Below are positions 7,288-18,685 of a DNA stretch of 39,033 nt, piece after piece. Made by a program: the position numbers and the translations under genes. Position 1 is the first letter of the stretch. Each line of letters starts with the position of its first letter. The stretch is taken from the NCBI GenBank assembly GCA_009937445.1, contig JAACFM010000014.1:1-39033 (forward strand). The letters run 5' to 3'. This stretch comes from Gammaproteobacteria bacterium (GTDB lineage: Bacteria; Pseudomonadota; Gammaproteobacteria; Steroidobacterales; Woeseiaceae). Under the pieces are notes generated by a model, which made no database searches, was not told the DNA's origin, and saw only the letters and a list, made by a program, of their open reading frames with translations.

Positions 7288-9396
7288 TTGAACGGGCATC
7301 AGAGTATATCTATTGCCGTGCTGACCGAAGATCAGGACGATGTCGAAATCATCAACCGAACGTTGCGAGACGCCGGTCATGCAGCGCATTGCCACTGGAT
7401 ATCTACGCCAACCAAATTGGCCGACATACTGGTCGCCGAAAATGTCGAATTGCTGATCCTCAACTGCGATCGCTACAAGGATTCGATACAACAAATCATC
7501 AAACAGAAAGACCGCTATAAGCCCGAGGTGCCACTCCTGGCAACTCAGGAAACAGCCGACGAGGCGAGTATCCAGGACGCGATGCAAGCGGGAGCCTGCG
7601 ATCTCGTTTCAATGTCACACACAACGCGCCTTCAATCGGTCGTCTGCCGCGAATTGCGTGCACTGCGTGTCGAACGGGCCCTCAATTCGACCTTGTTATC
7701 CGCTAACGGCTACAAACGACAGTTGAAAGATCACATGGAGTCTTCCAGCAGTTCGATAGCGCTGGTCCAGGAGGGTATTTTCACTGACGTCAATGATGCC
7801 TGGATGGCGCAGTTCAGCATCATGACAAAAGAAGAAGTGATCGGCATGCCGGTTATGGATACCTTCGAGGAAGAAAGCCAGGCAGCGCTTAAAGGTGCTC
7901 TGATCGCGACGATTGCGGGTAAATGGCAAGCGAGCCAAAAACTTATCGTTAAGCCGCTGGTTGAGTCTAACGACAGTAATGAAGTACACCTCGAGTTTCG
8001 TTCGGTTGATCTCGATGACGGACCGTGCGTGCAGATCAGAATTGCACCGCAACTTAAGGTAGCGGAGGAACCGACAAAGCTTGTACATGACGCGTTAAAA
8101 CGCGATCCGACAACGCTGTTTTTTCATCGCGCACAATTTGTCGAGAGAATCACCAAACGTCTGCTCAGAAAGCCGGCACAGGGAACCCATTGCCTCGTCT
8201 ATATCAAACCCGATAATTTCTCGGCTGTGCACGAGAAGATTGGCATTCTGCAGTCCGAAGAGATTTTCGCTCAGTTCGCCGAAGAAATACGCAAGCGTCT
8301 CCACCCACGTGATGTTGCCGGTCGCTTTGAGGGCACTTCGATCATGGTATTGCTGGAGCGCGGTGCGGCCAGAGACGCTCAGGTTTGGGGCAAACAAATT
8401 TGCGCCCACATTTCGCAACACACATTCGAAATTGATGATAAATCGACGCATATAACGTGTACCGCTGGCGCCTGCGCAGTAAACGAAGTCTTTGGCAGTC
8501 TTGAAGAGTTTGTCGCAGCAACTATTGGCGCATACAAACTCGGCAGGGAAGCTGGCGGCAACACCTCTTTCCTCGATGAGAGTGCCGACAAGAACTCGAA
8601 GCAGCTCGAATTCGATGCCATCTGGGTGAAACACCTCAAGGCCGCCTTGATGGAGGATCGTTTTCGCCTTGCGCAATTGCCTATCGCTGGCTTGCGCAGT
8701 GACTCCGTAAAAATGTTCGACTTGCTGGTTCGTATGATTGACGAACAGGGCAATTCGGTTTTGCCGTCTGAATTCCTGCCCGCCGCAGAACGCAATAACA
8801 TGATGAAGAACATCGACCGCTGGATGCTGCAGTCCGCCGTCGAGTTCTGTAACAAGAATAATGCCGATCGTGTCTTCGTTCGCCTGTCCCGGCAGTCGAT
8901 AACGGACAGTACGACGGTAACGTGGATGGAACAACATCTCGATGATCGGGCATTCGATTGTTCGCGTCTGGTCGTACAGATTCCGGAACGCGATGCCGCG
9001 AAACACATCAAGCAAACTCGCTCTCTGGTTAAGCAAGCACGCAGACTCGGTATTGGATTCGCCCTGGAACATTACGGTATCGATCAGGAACGATTCCAGA
9101 TACTGGACATCCTGAAACCGGACTACATCAAACTTGACGGCGAGCTGATGCACACATTGATGACCGATTCATCTCTGCAGCGTGCTGTGAGCACAGTCGT
9201 CAAGGCAGCACAGGAACGAAAAATCAAAACCATTGCCGAGCGTGTTGAAAACGCCAATGCGATGGCGGTCCTGTTCCAGCTCGGACTGGATTTCATGCAA
9301 GGACATTATGTTCACGAGCCCGAAGTCGTGCTGCAGGAGGTGGAAAGTGTGGCATCCCTGACGCTGGCTGAGTTGTCGGCGGCGGGCGGAAATTGA
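7288..9396 (+). CDS. FimX-like degenerate REC-PAS-GGDEF-EAL protein
   Basis: A 702-residue cytoplasmic protein with a receiver-like domain (about 9-115), PAS-like domain (155-255), GGDEF-like domain (265-435) and EAL-like domain (440-690). All active sites look lost. The REC phospho-acceptor position is Asn in LLILNCD, the GGDEF signature reads FEGTS, and the EAL motif reads FDLLVR. The DDFGTG loop reads EHYGIDQ. FLPAAE and TIAER are kept. This is the pattern of Pseudomonas FimX, a c-di-GMP receptor that promotes type IV pilus assembly. There is no early ATG. I chose the TTG at 7288, which has GGGGA eight bases upstream and starts exactly before the REC beta-strand. An in-frame TTG at 7123 is the alternative. 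A fimV-like gene follows. Confidence 0.82.
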   Translation: MNGHQSISIAVLTEDQDDVEIINRTLRDAGHAAHCHWISTPTKLADILVAENVELLILNCDRYKDSIQQIIKQKDRYKPEVPLLATQETADEASIQDAMQAGACDLVSMSHTTRLQSVVCRELRALRVERALNSTLLSANGYKRQLKDHMESSSSSIALVQEGIFTDVNDAWMAQFSIMTKEEVIGMPVMDTFEEESQAALKGALIATIAGKWQASQKLIVKPLVESNDSNEVHLEFRSVDLDDGPCVQIRIAPQLKVAEEPTKLVHDALKRDPTTLFFHRAQFVERITKRLLRKPAQGTHCLVYIKPDNFSAVHEKIGILQSEEIFAQFAEEIRKRLHPRDVAGRFEGTSIMVLLERGAARDAQVWGKQICAHISQHTFEIDDKSTHITCTAGACAVNEVFGSLEEFVAATIGAYKLGREAGGNTSFLDESADKNSKQLEFDAIWVKHLKAALMEDRFRLAQLPIAGLRSDSVKMFDLLVRMIDEQGNSVLPSEFLPAAERNNMMKNIDRWMLQSAVEFCNKNNADRVFVRLSRQSITDSTTVTWMEQHLDDRAFDCSRLVVQIPERDAAKHIKQTRSLVKQARRLGIGFALEHYGIDQERFQILDILKPDYIKLDGELMHTLMTDSSLQRAVSTVVKAAQERKIKTIAERVENANAMAVLFQLGLDFMQGHYVHEPEVVLQEVESVASLTLAELSAAGGN

Positions 9397-9427
9397 GCAA
9401 GGTGCCCGGAAAGTAAGGTGTGACGAG

Positions 9428-9443
9428 TGTGACGAATGTCACG
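9428..9443. promoter_or_regulatory. Candidate CRP/Vfr-type binding site
   Basis: The sequence reads TGTGA, six bases, TCACG. This is one base off the CRP consensus TGTGA-N6-TCACA and has the right spacing. It lies in the 165-base gap between the FimX-like and FimV-like genes, 118 bases before the fimV-like start. It overlaps a tandem duplication of a nine-base unit (9418-9435). A weak TAAAAT at 9490 could be a -10 box, which would place the site near a class I activator position. A single site could arise by chance, so regulation is inference. Confidence 0.4.
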
Positions 9444-9561
9444 TTCTGTATGCGGAACCAGCCGTTAACGTGTGGGGACGTAAAGGTCCTAAAATAGAAC
9501 ACCGGTCGAGAGTGCATATTCGCCAATGGCCGACTTGATGAATATCGCGGAGTGATCGACA

Positions 9562-11544
9562 GTGAAAAGCGCAATGACCAAAACTTATCGAAGTAACCGT
9601 CGTTATCCCGACCGTTGTCTACCTGCGATCGTAGCGGTTAGCGGCAGTTTGGTTGCGTTCCCTGCCAGTGCGCTGGAACTTGGTGAGTTAACAGTCCAGT
9701 CGCGATTAGGACAACCCTTAAGAGCCAGTATCGCGTTTGCGCTAGCACCATCTGAACAGCTCGCTGACTACTGCGTCACCCTGCGTCCTGGCCCCTCGGT
9801 CAGTGGTTTACCCGGATTTGGGCCCGCGACCGTGCGGGTATCAAACGGCGTCATCATGCTGACCGGAACCACCCCTGTCCGCGAGCCAATGGTAGCGGCA
9901 CATGTCGTGATCAATTGCCCGTATTCGGCCAATCTCAGCCGTGAATTCCTGCTATTTTTCGACCCGATAAGGTCGGCGAGTGAACCCGTCTACCGGCAAA
10001 CGACGGTTACCCAGCAAGTCAGTACCCAGGCCGAGCCTGTCAAGGTAGCGCCAACGGCCATTGAACAGCCTGTTGCCCCAATCGTATCCGAACCGGTCAT
10101 CAAAGATATCGCCAGGTCAACACGATATCAGGTGCAGAGAGGCGAATCTCTCTCGGAGATTGCAGCACGCATTCAGAACCGTCCGTTGGGACTGTGGCCG
10201 GCGGTCAATGCAATATTTGAGGCAAATCCGTCCGCTTTCATCAATAACGATCCCAATAATCTGCAAGCGGGTAGTTGGCTGTCCATCCCGTCTTTTGATG
10301 GCAATGCTGCCGTTGTTGCACCAGTTGAAGCAGTTGCAGCAGTCACACCGGTTGCTGAGATCGAGTCAACGAACGCGACTAATGAAGCCTATGAATTCGT
10401 GCCCGTTAGCGAGATGGTAGCGGTTGAAGAAGCGCAAAGCGTTGTTGCTCCTCTGCCGGCGGAAACGACCTCTGAGATTATTCTGGATGATGTGGCCGAT
10501 CTAGGAAACGCGGTCGGCACTTTACAGTCTGTCGATATCATTCCGGACACCGCGCTTGAAGGTCCGACCACAACCGCATTGTCGCCCAATGTACCGACGG
10601 CGATCATTACGACGAGTCGAACCAACGACACCTCTCCGGCATCGACATCCTGGTTCTTCTGGCTTGGTGGTAGCGGCATCGCGGCGATTTTGGGCTTACT
10701 GATGTTCGGCCGTCGCCTGCGTGGCCAGACGGATACGAGTCCGGCCGGACCGCAGACGGATGAGACGCACCAGCGTCGCTTCAGTGACACCCAAGCGGTC
10801 GATACCAAGGACATCGAAGAGCCCGCTATCGACTACAACATCACAGACGACTCACCGACGGAAGAAAATCTGGTTCTTGACGCGGATCTGATCATCGGTA
10901 CGGGTCTCTCCGACGCTGTCGACTCTGATAGTTTCGAAGACTTCGACTTCGCCGCATCAACACAGCTCGACATAGAGTTGCCGTTCGAACCGGTTACCTC
11001 GGTACCAGCAGACAAGACAGACATCCTGCCGCTACCGAGCGTTGAGTCGCATTCCATTCTTGAAAGCGAAGTCCTTCCTGAGGATGACGGCGATGATTAC
11101 GACATGTCGGTTATTTTCGACGCAACAAAAATGCCACGGCATGAGGATGTTACTGAACACGATTTGAAGGCCATCGAGGTTGCGGCGGACGAAGATACGC
11201 AGATCGATGAAAGTTATACGATCAACGAACAGGTTGACTATCGGATCCTGGAGCAGGACTACGAAGACGAGATGACAGCAACTCAGGCGTTGAATCAGGA
11301 GATCACCCGCGCGGCAGCCGAATTGAACAAGAGCAGAAACATCAACGTTGATGGCAGCACCGGCGATGACACAACCGCTCTGCCGGTGACCAACTTCTCA
11401 GATCTTGACGTAACTGCGCAAATGACTGCCCAAAACGACGATCTCTCGGACGGCGACACCGGCATCAATGAAGTGCTCACTGTCAGCATGGAAGCAAACG
11501 ATGAGACCATTGAGATGCCGCTTAAGTCAGGGAAAACGGCCTGA
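9562..11544 (+). CDS. FimV-like peptidoglycan-binding membrane protein
   Basis: A 660-residue single-pass protein. A long signal peptide (1-37, ending SAS-A) precedes the FimV N-terminal homology region, starting LELGELTVQSRLGQPLRASI at 38. A LysM domain lies at about 188-244 (RYQVQRGESLSEIA...), one membrane helix at 364-382 (FFWLGGSGIAAILGLLMFG), and a very acidic cytoplasmic tail at 388-660. FimV/HubP proteins bind peptidoglycan at the pole and organise type IV pili and polar landmarks. The small conserved C-terminal FimV helix domain is not recognisable here, and the tail ends abruptly after an Asp/Glu-rich stretch. The start is a GTG with GGAG ten bases upstream; an ATG at 9574 is possible. 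The preceding FimX-like gene suggests a pilus or twitching role. Confidence 0.85.
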   Translation: MKSAMTKTYRSNRRYPDRCLPAIVAVSGSLVAFPASALELGELTVQSRLGQPLRASIAFALAPSEQLADYCVTLRPGPSVSGLPGFGPATVRVSNGVIMLTGTTPVREPMVAAHVVINCPYSANLSREFLLFFDPIRSASEPVYRQTTVTQQVSTQAEPVKVAPTAIEQPVAPIVSEPVIKDIARSTRYQVQRGESLSEIAARIQNRPLGLWPAVNAIFEANPSAFINNDPNNLQAGSWLSIPSFDGNAAVVAPVEAVAAVTPVAEIESTNATNEAYEFVPVSEMVAVEEAQSVVAPLPAETTSEIILDDVADLGNAVGTLQSVDIIPDTALEGPTTTALSPNVPTAIITTSRTNDTSPASTSWFFWLGGSGIAAILGLLMFGRRLRGQTDTSPAGPQTDETHQRRFSDTQAVDTKDIEEPAIDYNITDDSPTEENLVLDADLIIGTGLSDAVDSDSFEDFDFAASTQLDIELPFEPVTSVPADKTDILPLPSVESHSILESEVLPEDDGDDYDMSVIFDATKMPRHEDVTEHDLKAIEVAADEDTQIDESYTINEQVDYRILEQDYEDEMTATQALNQEITRAAAELNKSRNINVDGSTGDDTTALPVTNFSDLDVTAQMTAQNDDLSDGDTGINEVLTVSMEANDETIEMPLKSGKTA

Positions 11545-11560
11545 TCCCTAGGGCATAAAG

Positions 11561-11577
11561 CCGCTCCCGTGAAGCGG
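11561..11577. terminator. Weak hairpin between convergent fimV-like and parC
   Basis: CCGCT and AGCGG pair across seven bases in the 43-base gap between two convergent stops. There is no T-run, and the adjoining GGGAGCGGC string resembles a decayed REP unit, so a terminator role is only a guess. Confidence 0.2.
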
Positions 11578-11587
11578 GACCGAGGTC

Positions 11588-15732
<4,145 letters not shown>

Positions 15733-15798
15733 CTAACCAGAAAAATGCCCGGCGGCAGTTTAGCCTGTATGGCTAGTGCGTGCACCCGCAATATCCAC

Positions 15799-16383
15799 TC
15801 AACTCAGATCGTTGAGTAATGACTCCCGAATGTTCTCAGCAACCGGGCTGATTTCGACACGCAGGTTCTCGTGGTCGATACCGGCAACCAGCGATGCCCC
15901 TGATCTGAGCGCATCGGCCTGTTCTGGCGGAAACTCAAATCGCATGAAATGGACGGCCGAGGTTTTATGCTCGTCAGCCCTGTCCAGATCTTCGTCTGCT
16001 ATTGCAAACAGACGGTCAAAATCCGCGACCTGAACGTAGACACGGTCCTCGATACCAAGGAGTTGTTGCAACATTTCCTGACGCTCTTCAACCTCCGGAA
16101 ACTCGATCATGAAAGTCGCCTTCCAGTTGGATCCATCAGGAATCAAGGCATTGTAAACCTCGAGTTCTTCGTTGATGCCGTCGGCCTCGAAAATTCGTTC
16201 GATACGCAGCATTTCCTGAACCTGATATTGCATCGTCATGCGGTCTTCGAAATACAAAGAAGCATTGGTGCCAAGACCGAGTCGGCGATTCTTCTTGTGT
16301 GCCATGACTCGACCGCGAAACGCCGGGCGTTCCTCGGCATACTGCTCGAGGCTTAATAGATCATCTCGTGTAAGTTTTTGCAT
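15799..16383 (-). CDS. DUF3501 family protein
   Basis: A 194-residue soluble protein of the uncharacterised DUF3501 family. It has no cysteine, signal peptide or membrane helix. Conserved-looking charged segments that could hold a metal are ADEDLDRADEHKTSAVHFMR (about 138-157) and GIDHEN near 174. The start is the ATG at 16383 (MQKLTRDD), one base after the stop of the Fe-S gene. A GTG 18 bases further up would overlap that gene. In many proteobacteria this family travels with rubrerythrin and a heterodisulfide-reductase-like protein, as here, so it is probably a partner of those two. No biochemical function is known to me, and I assign none. Confidence 0.85.
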   Translation of the reverse strand: MQKLTRDDLLSLEQYAEERPAFRGRVMAHKKNRRLGLGTNASLYFEDRMTMQYQVQEMLRIERIFEADGINEELEVYNALIPDGSNWKATFMIEFPEVEERQEMLQQLLGIEDRVYVQVADFDRLFAIADEDLDRADEHKTSAVHFMRFEFPPEQADALRSGASLVAGIDHENLRVEISPVAENIRESLLNDLS

Positions 16384-16384
16384 A

Positions 16385-17722
16385 TTAGATACCGTAGGCA
16401 CTGCGAAGCAGGCTCATCGGATTATTGGCCTTGTGTTCATCGACATCCTGAGCGATTTGCTCTGCGGCCATCGGACAGTCACTGACAAAGTGATCGGCGT
16501 CGGCACGCTTGAGTTTATTCACTACGGGACGCGCGATTTTTTTCGAATTCTCGTGAAATTCCTTCTTCACGGCGTAGGTGCCATCATGTCCCGAGCATCG
16601 CTCGATGACTTCGACTGTAGTATCCGGGACCAACTGCAGAATGTCTCGTGTCTTGAGTCCGATGTTCTGGACACGCAAATGGCACGGCACTTGATAGGTG
16701 ACTTTGCCAATCGACGTCTTGAAATCCGTCTTCAGTTGACCCTCTTTGTGCCGCAACATCAGATATTCAAAGGGGTCAAACATGGCGTCACGAACTTTGG
16801 CGACATCCGGATCATCCGGGAACATCAACGGTAATTCCTGTTTGAACATGAGTGTGCAAGACGGGATCGGCGTCACGATGTCCCAGCCCGCGTCCACCAT
16901 TGCCGCAAGAATCGGAATGTTCGTTTCCTTGGCCTTGGCGACGGACTCCAGATCGCCGAGTTCGAGCTTGGGCATACCGCAGCAAACCTCTTTCTGGGCG
17001 AGCGCCATTGCAATGCCGTTGTGCTCGAAGATAGCGACCAGATCTTCGTCGATCGCCGGATGATTGCGATTGCCATAGCAGGTCGTGTAAAGCACAACTT
17101 TGCCCTGGGTCGTCGCCGTGGGTGTTACATCAACGGGCTCTGCATTTTTCAGTCGTGCCAGACGTTTTCGCGCCGTATTTGAATGGTATTCGGGAATAGG
17201 TGCCTTGTGATGCACTCCCAATGCGGCTTCGAGAATCTTGCGACCTGTTTTGCTTCGATTGGTCGCATTGACCGCTTTCACAACAACCGGGATGCCCGCG
17301 AGTTTGCCGACCCTGTCGGTCGCGCTCAGGATCTTGTCTCTGGCTGAAGCGCCTTCTTTCTTGAAACGCGCCGCCTTGGCACGCAGCATCAGATGGGGAA
17401 AATCGATGTTCCATTCGTGCGGCGGCACATAAGGACACTTCGACATGTAGCACATGTCGCAGAGGTAGCAATGATCGACGACGTCCCAGTAAACCTTCTT
17501 GGGTACGCCGTCGACTTCCATCGTATCCGACTCGTCGACCGCATCGAAGAGCGTCGGAAACGCATTGCAAAGATTGAAACAACGGCGGCAGCCATGGCAG
17601 ATATCAAAGACACGCTCAAGCTCCTCAAAAAGAGGAGCTTCGTCGTAAAACTCTTCAGACTGCCAGTCTAGCGAGTGCCGGGTCGGCGCCTCGAGACTGC
17701 CCTCGCGCCTTTCGCCAGCCAA
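16385..17722 (-). CDS. Heterodisulfide reductase/GlpC-like Fe-S protein
   Basis: A 445-residue cytoplasmic electron-transfer protein. Two N-terminal [4Fe-4S] sites are visible: C42-x2-C45-x2-C48-x3-C52, and C85-x2-C88-x2-C91-x4-C96. Two CCG-type cysteine domains follow. The first has C215, C247-C248-G and C289. The second has C347, then C376-S-G where a double cysteine is usual, and C416. This architecture is shared by GlpC, HdrD and LutA-type subunits that pass electrons between a dehydrogenase and a quinone or disulfide. No GlpA/GlpB dehydrogenase partner lies here. Instead the neighbours are rubrerythrin (four-base gap) and DUF3501 (one-base gap), so an electron-donor role toward rubrerythrin is plausible but unproven. 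Confidence 0.88.
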   Translation of the reverse strand: MAGERREGSLEAPTRHSLDWQSEEFYDEAPLFEELERVFDICHGCRRCFNLCNAFPTLFDAVDESDTMEVDGVPKKVYWDVVDHCYLCDMCYMSKCPYVPPHEWNIDFPHLMLRAKAARFKKEGASARDKILSATDRVGKLAGIPVVVKAVNATNRSKTGRKILEAALGVHHKAPIPEYHSNTARKRLARLKNAEPVDVTPTATTQGKVVLYTTCYGNRNHPAIDEDLVAIFEHNGIAMALAQKEVCCGMPKLELGDLESVAKAKETNIPILAAMVDAGWDIVTPIPSCTLMFKQELPLMFPDDPDVAKVRDAMFDPFEYLMLRHKEGQLKTDFKTSIGKVTYQVPCHLRVQNIGLKTRDILQLVPDTTVEVIERCSGHDGTYAVKKEFHENSKKIARPVVNKLKRADADHFVSDCPMAAEQIAQDVDEHKANNPMSLLRSAYGI

Positions 17723-17726
17723 TTAA

Positions 17727-18146
17727 CTAATCGTCGAGCGTATCGAGCGCTTTCTGGAATCGATTGGCGTGCGAACGTTCAGCTTTACCCAGTGTTTCAA
17801 ACCAGTCGGCAATTTCATCAAAGCCTTCGTCACGCGCTGTCTTGGCCATACCCGGGTACATATCGGTGTACTCGTGGGTTTCACCCGCAACGGCAGCCGC
17901 AAGATTCGCCGCTGTCGGCCCGATCGGCAGACCGGTTGCCGGATCACCGGTTTCCTCAAGATATTCAAGATGGCCATGCGCGTGTCCGGTTTCACCTTCA
18001 GCGGTTGAACGGAATACGGCTGCTACGTCGTTGTAGCCTTCAACATCCGCTTTCGCTGCGAAATAAAGGTAACGCCGGTTTGCCTGGGATTCCCCTGCAA
18101 ACGCATCTTTCAGGTTTTGCTCGGTCTTGCTGTCTTTTAGTGACAT
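17727..18146 (-). CDS. Rubrerythrin (diiron domain only)
   Basis: A 139-residue four-helix-bundle diiron protein. Likely metal ligands are E19, E52 and H55 in ExxH (GETGHAH), a second pair around E89/E92 (AGETHEY), and E123/H126 (AERSHAN). Rubrerythrins reduce hydrogen peroxide. The C-terminal rubredoxin domain that normally passes electrons is absent, so an external donor is required; the adjacent Fe-S protein is a natural candidate. The start is the ATG at 18146 with a GAGGG-type ribosome site nine bases upstream. A Fur-like palindrome lies just upstream, and the gene leads the three-gene operon. Cytoplasmic. Confidence 0.92.
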   Translation of the reverse strand: MSLKDSKTEQNLKDAFAGESQANRRYLYFAAKADVEGYNDVAAVFRSTAEGETGHAHGHLEYLEETGDPATGLPIGPTAANLAAAVAGETHEYTDMYPGMAKTARDEGFDEIADWFETLGKAERSHANRFQKALDTLDD

Positions 18147-18162
18147 TTCTCACCCTCTCAAT

Positions 18163-18177
18163 TGAGAACTATTCTTA
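18163..18177. promoter_or_regulatory. Candidate Fur box
   Basis: The sequence reads TGAGAAC-T-ATTCTTA, a 7-1-7 palindrome close to the Fur form TGAtAATnATTaTCA; five of seven positions pair between its arms. It is set in an AT-rich context and lies 17-31 bases upstream of the rubrerythrin start, where a repressor would block initiation. A PerR- or Zur-like factor cannot be excluded by eye. Confidence 0.4.
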
Positions 18178-18298
18178 TTAGAACGACTCTAACAAGCGTC
18201 AACCTTAGTGTGCGAGTATTGCCCTGTCAACCTGCAAAATATTGATAAAGCTTTGGCTCATCTGTACTTTAACGACGCTCTCCTAAACGGACAAAATC

Positions 18299-18535
18299 AT
18301 GACTGCCGCGAAGAAAATAAACCTCGAAAAATCACTCGCTGAACTCGAAGAACTGGTCGACGAACTGGAGTCGGGTGACCTGCCGCTGGAAACAGCCATG
18401 AAGAAATTCGAGGCGGGCATCAAACTCACGCGGGGATGCCAGACGGCATTGAAAGACGCCGAGCAAAAGGTGCAGATCCTACTCAAAAGCGCTGGCGGCG
18501 AAGATCTCACCGACTTCGAGATCGACGAGCCGTAG
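18299..18535 (+). CDS. xseB: Exodeoxyribonuclease VII small subunit
   Basis: A 78-residue acidic helical protein. XseB binds the large subunit XseA to form the single-strand-specific exonuclease VII, which trims DNA ends during repair. The core FEAGIKLTRGCQTALKDAEQ and the ELEELVDELESGDLPLE segment before it are the family hallmarks, and the length is typical. In many gammaproteobacteria ispA and dxs follow. Here neither does, and the stop codon TAG is itself the first bases of an inverted-repeat element. xseA is not in the window. It is divergent from the rubrerythrin operon across 152 bases. Confidence 0.95.
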   Translation: MTAAKKINLEKSLAELEELVDELESGDLPLETAMKKFEAGIKLTRGCQTALKDAEQKVQILLKSAGGEDLTDFEIDEP

Positions 18536-18685
18536 GAGCGGCCCCAGGCCGCGAACATCTACGTGGAAATCCGGTGATGCTGCCTGCGGAAGGCTTTTTG
18601 CTTCGCCTGTGTCCTGGGAAGAAGCAAAAAGCCTTCCGCAGGCAGTATTACGAGCTTGACGCTTCGCGGCCTGGGGCCGCTCCTA
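18533..18685. repeat. Nested perfect inverted repeat (REP/BIME-like)
   Basis: The outer arms, 18533-18555 and 18663-18685, are a perfect 23-base inverted repeat beginning TAGGAGCGGCCCCAGGC. The inner arms, 18580-18604 and 18621-18645, are a second perfect inverted repeat of 25 bases beginning CTGCCTGCGGAAGGC, with a 16-base loop. Each outer arm is itself hairpin-like (CGGCC..GGCCG), as in REP units. The element fills the whole space between convergent xseB and the M20 gene, and its ends supply both TAG stop codons. It could terminate transcription from both sides, but the T-run is inside the stem rather than after it. Confidence 0.85.

Noticed and set aside
8095..9153. 352-residue open frame on the minus strand inside the FimX-like gene
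   Set aside because: It is antisense to a gene with clear domains, has no family resemblance and no ribosome site; long antisense frames are expected in GC-biased coding DNA.
18580..18645. Classical rho-independent terminator
   Set aside because: The stem is perfect and long, but the T/A run lies within the stem and no T-run follows it, so I list it as a repeat and leave termination open.
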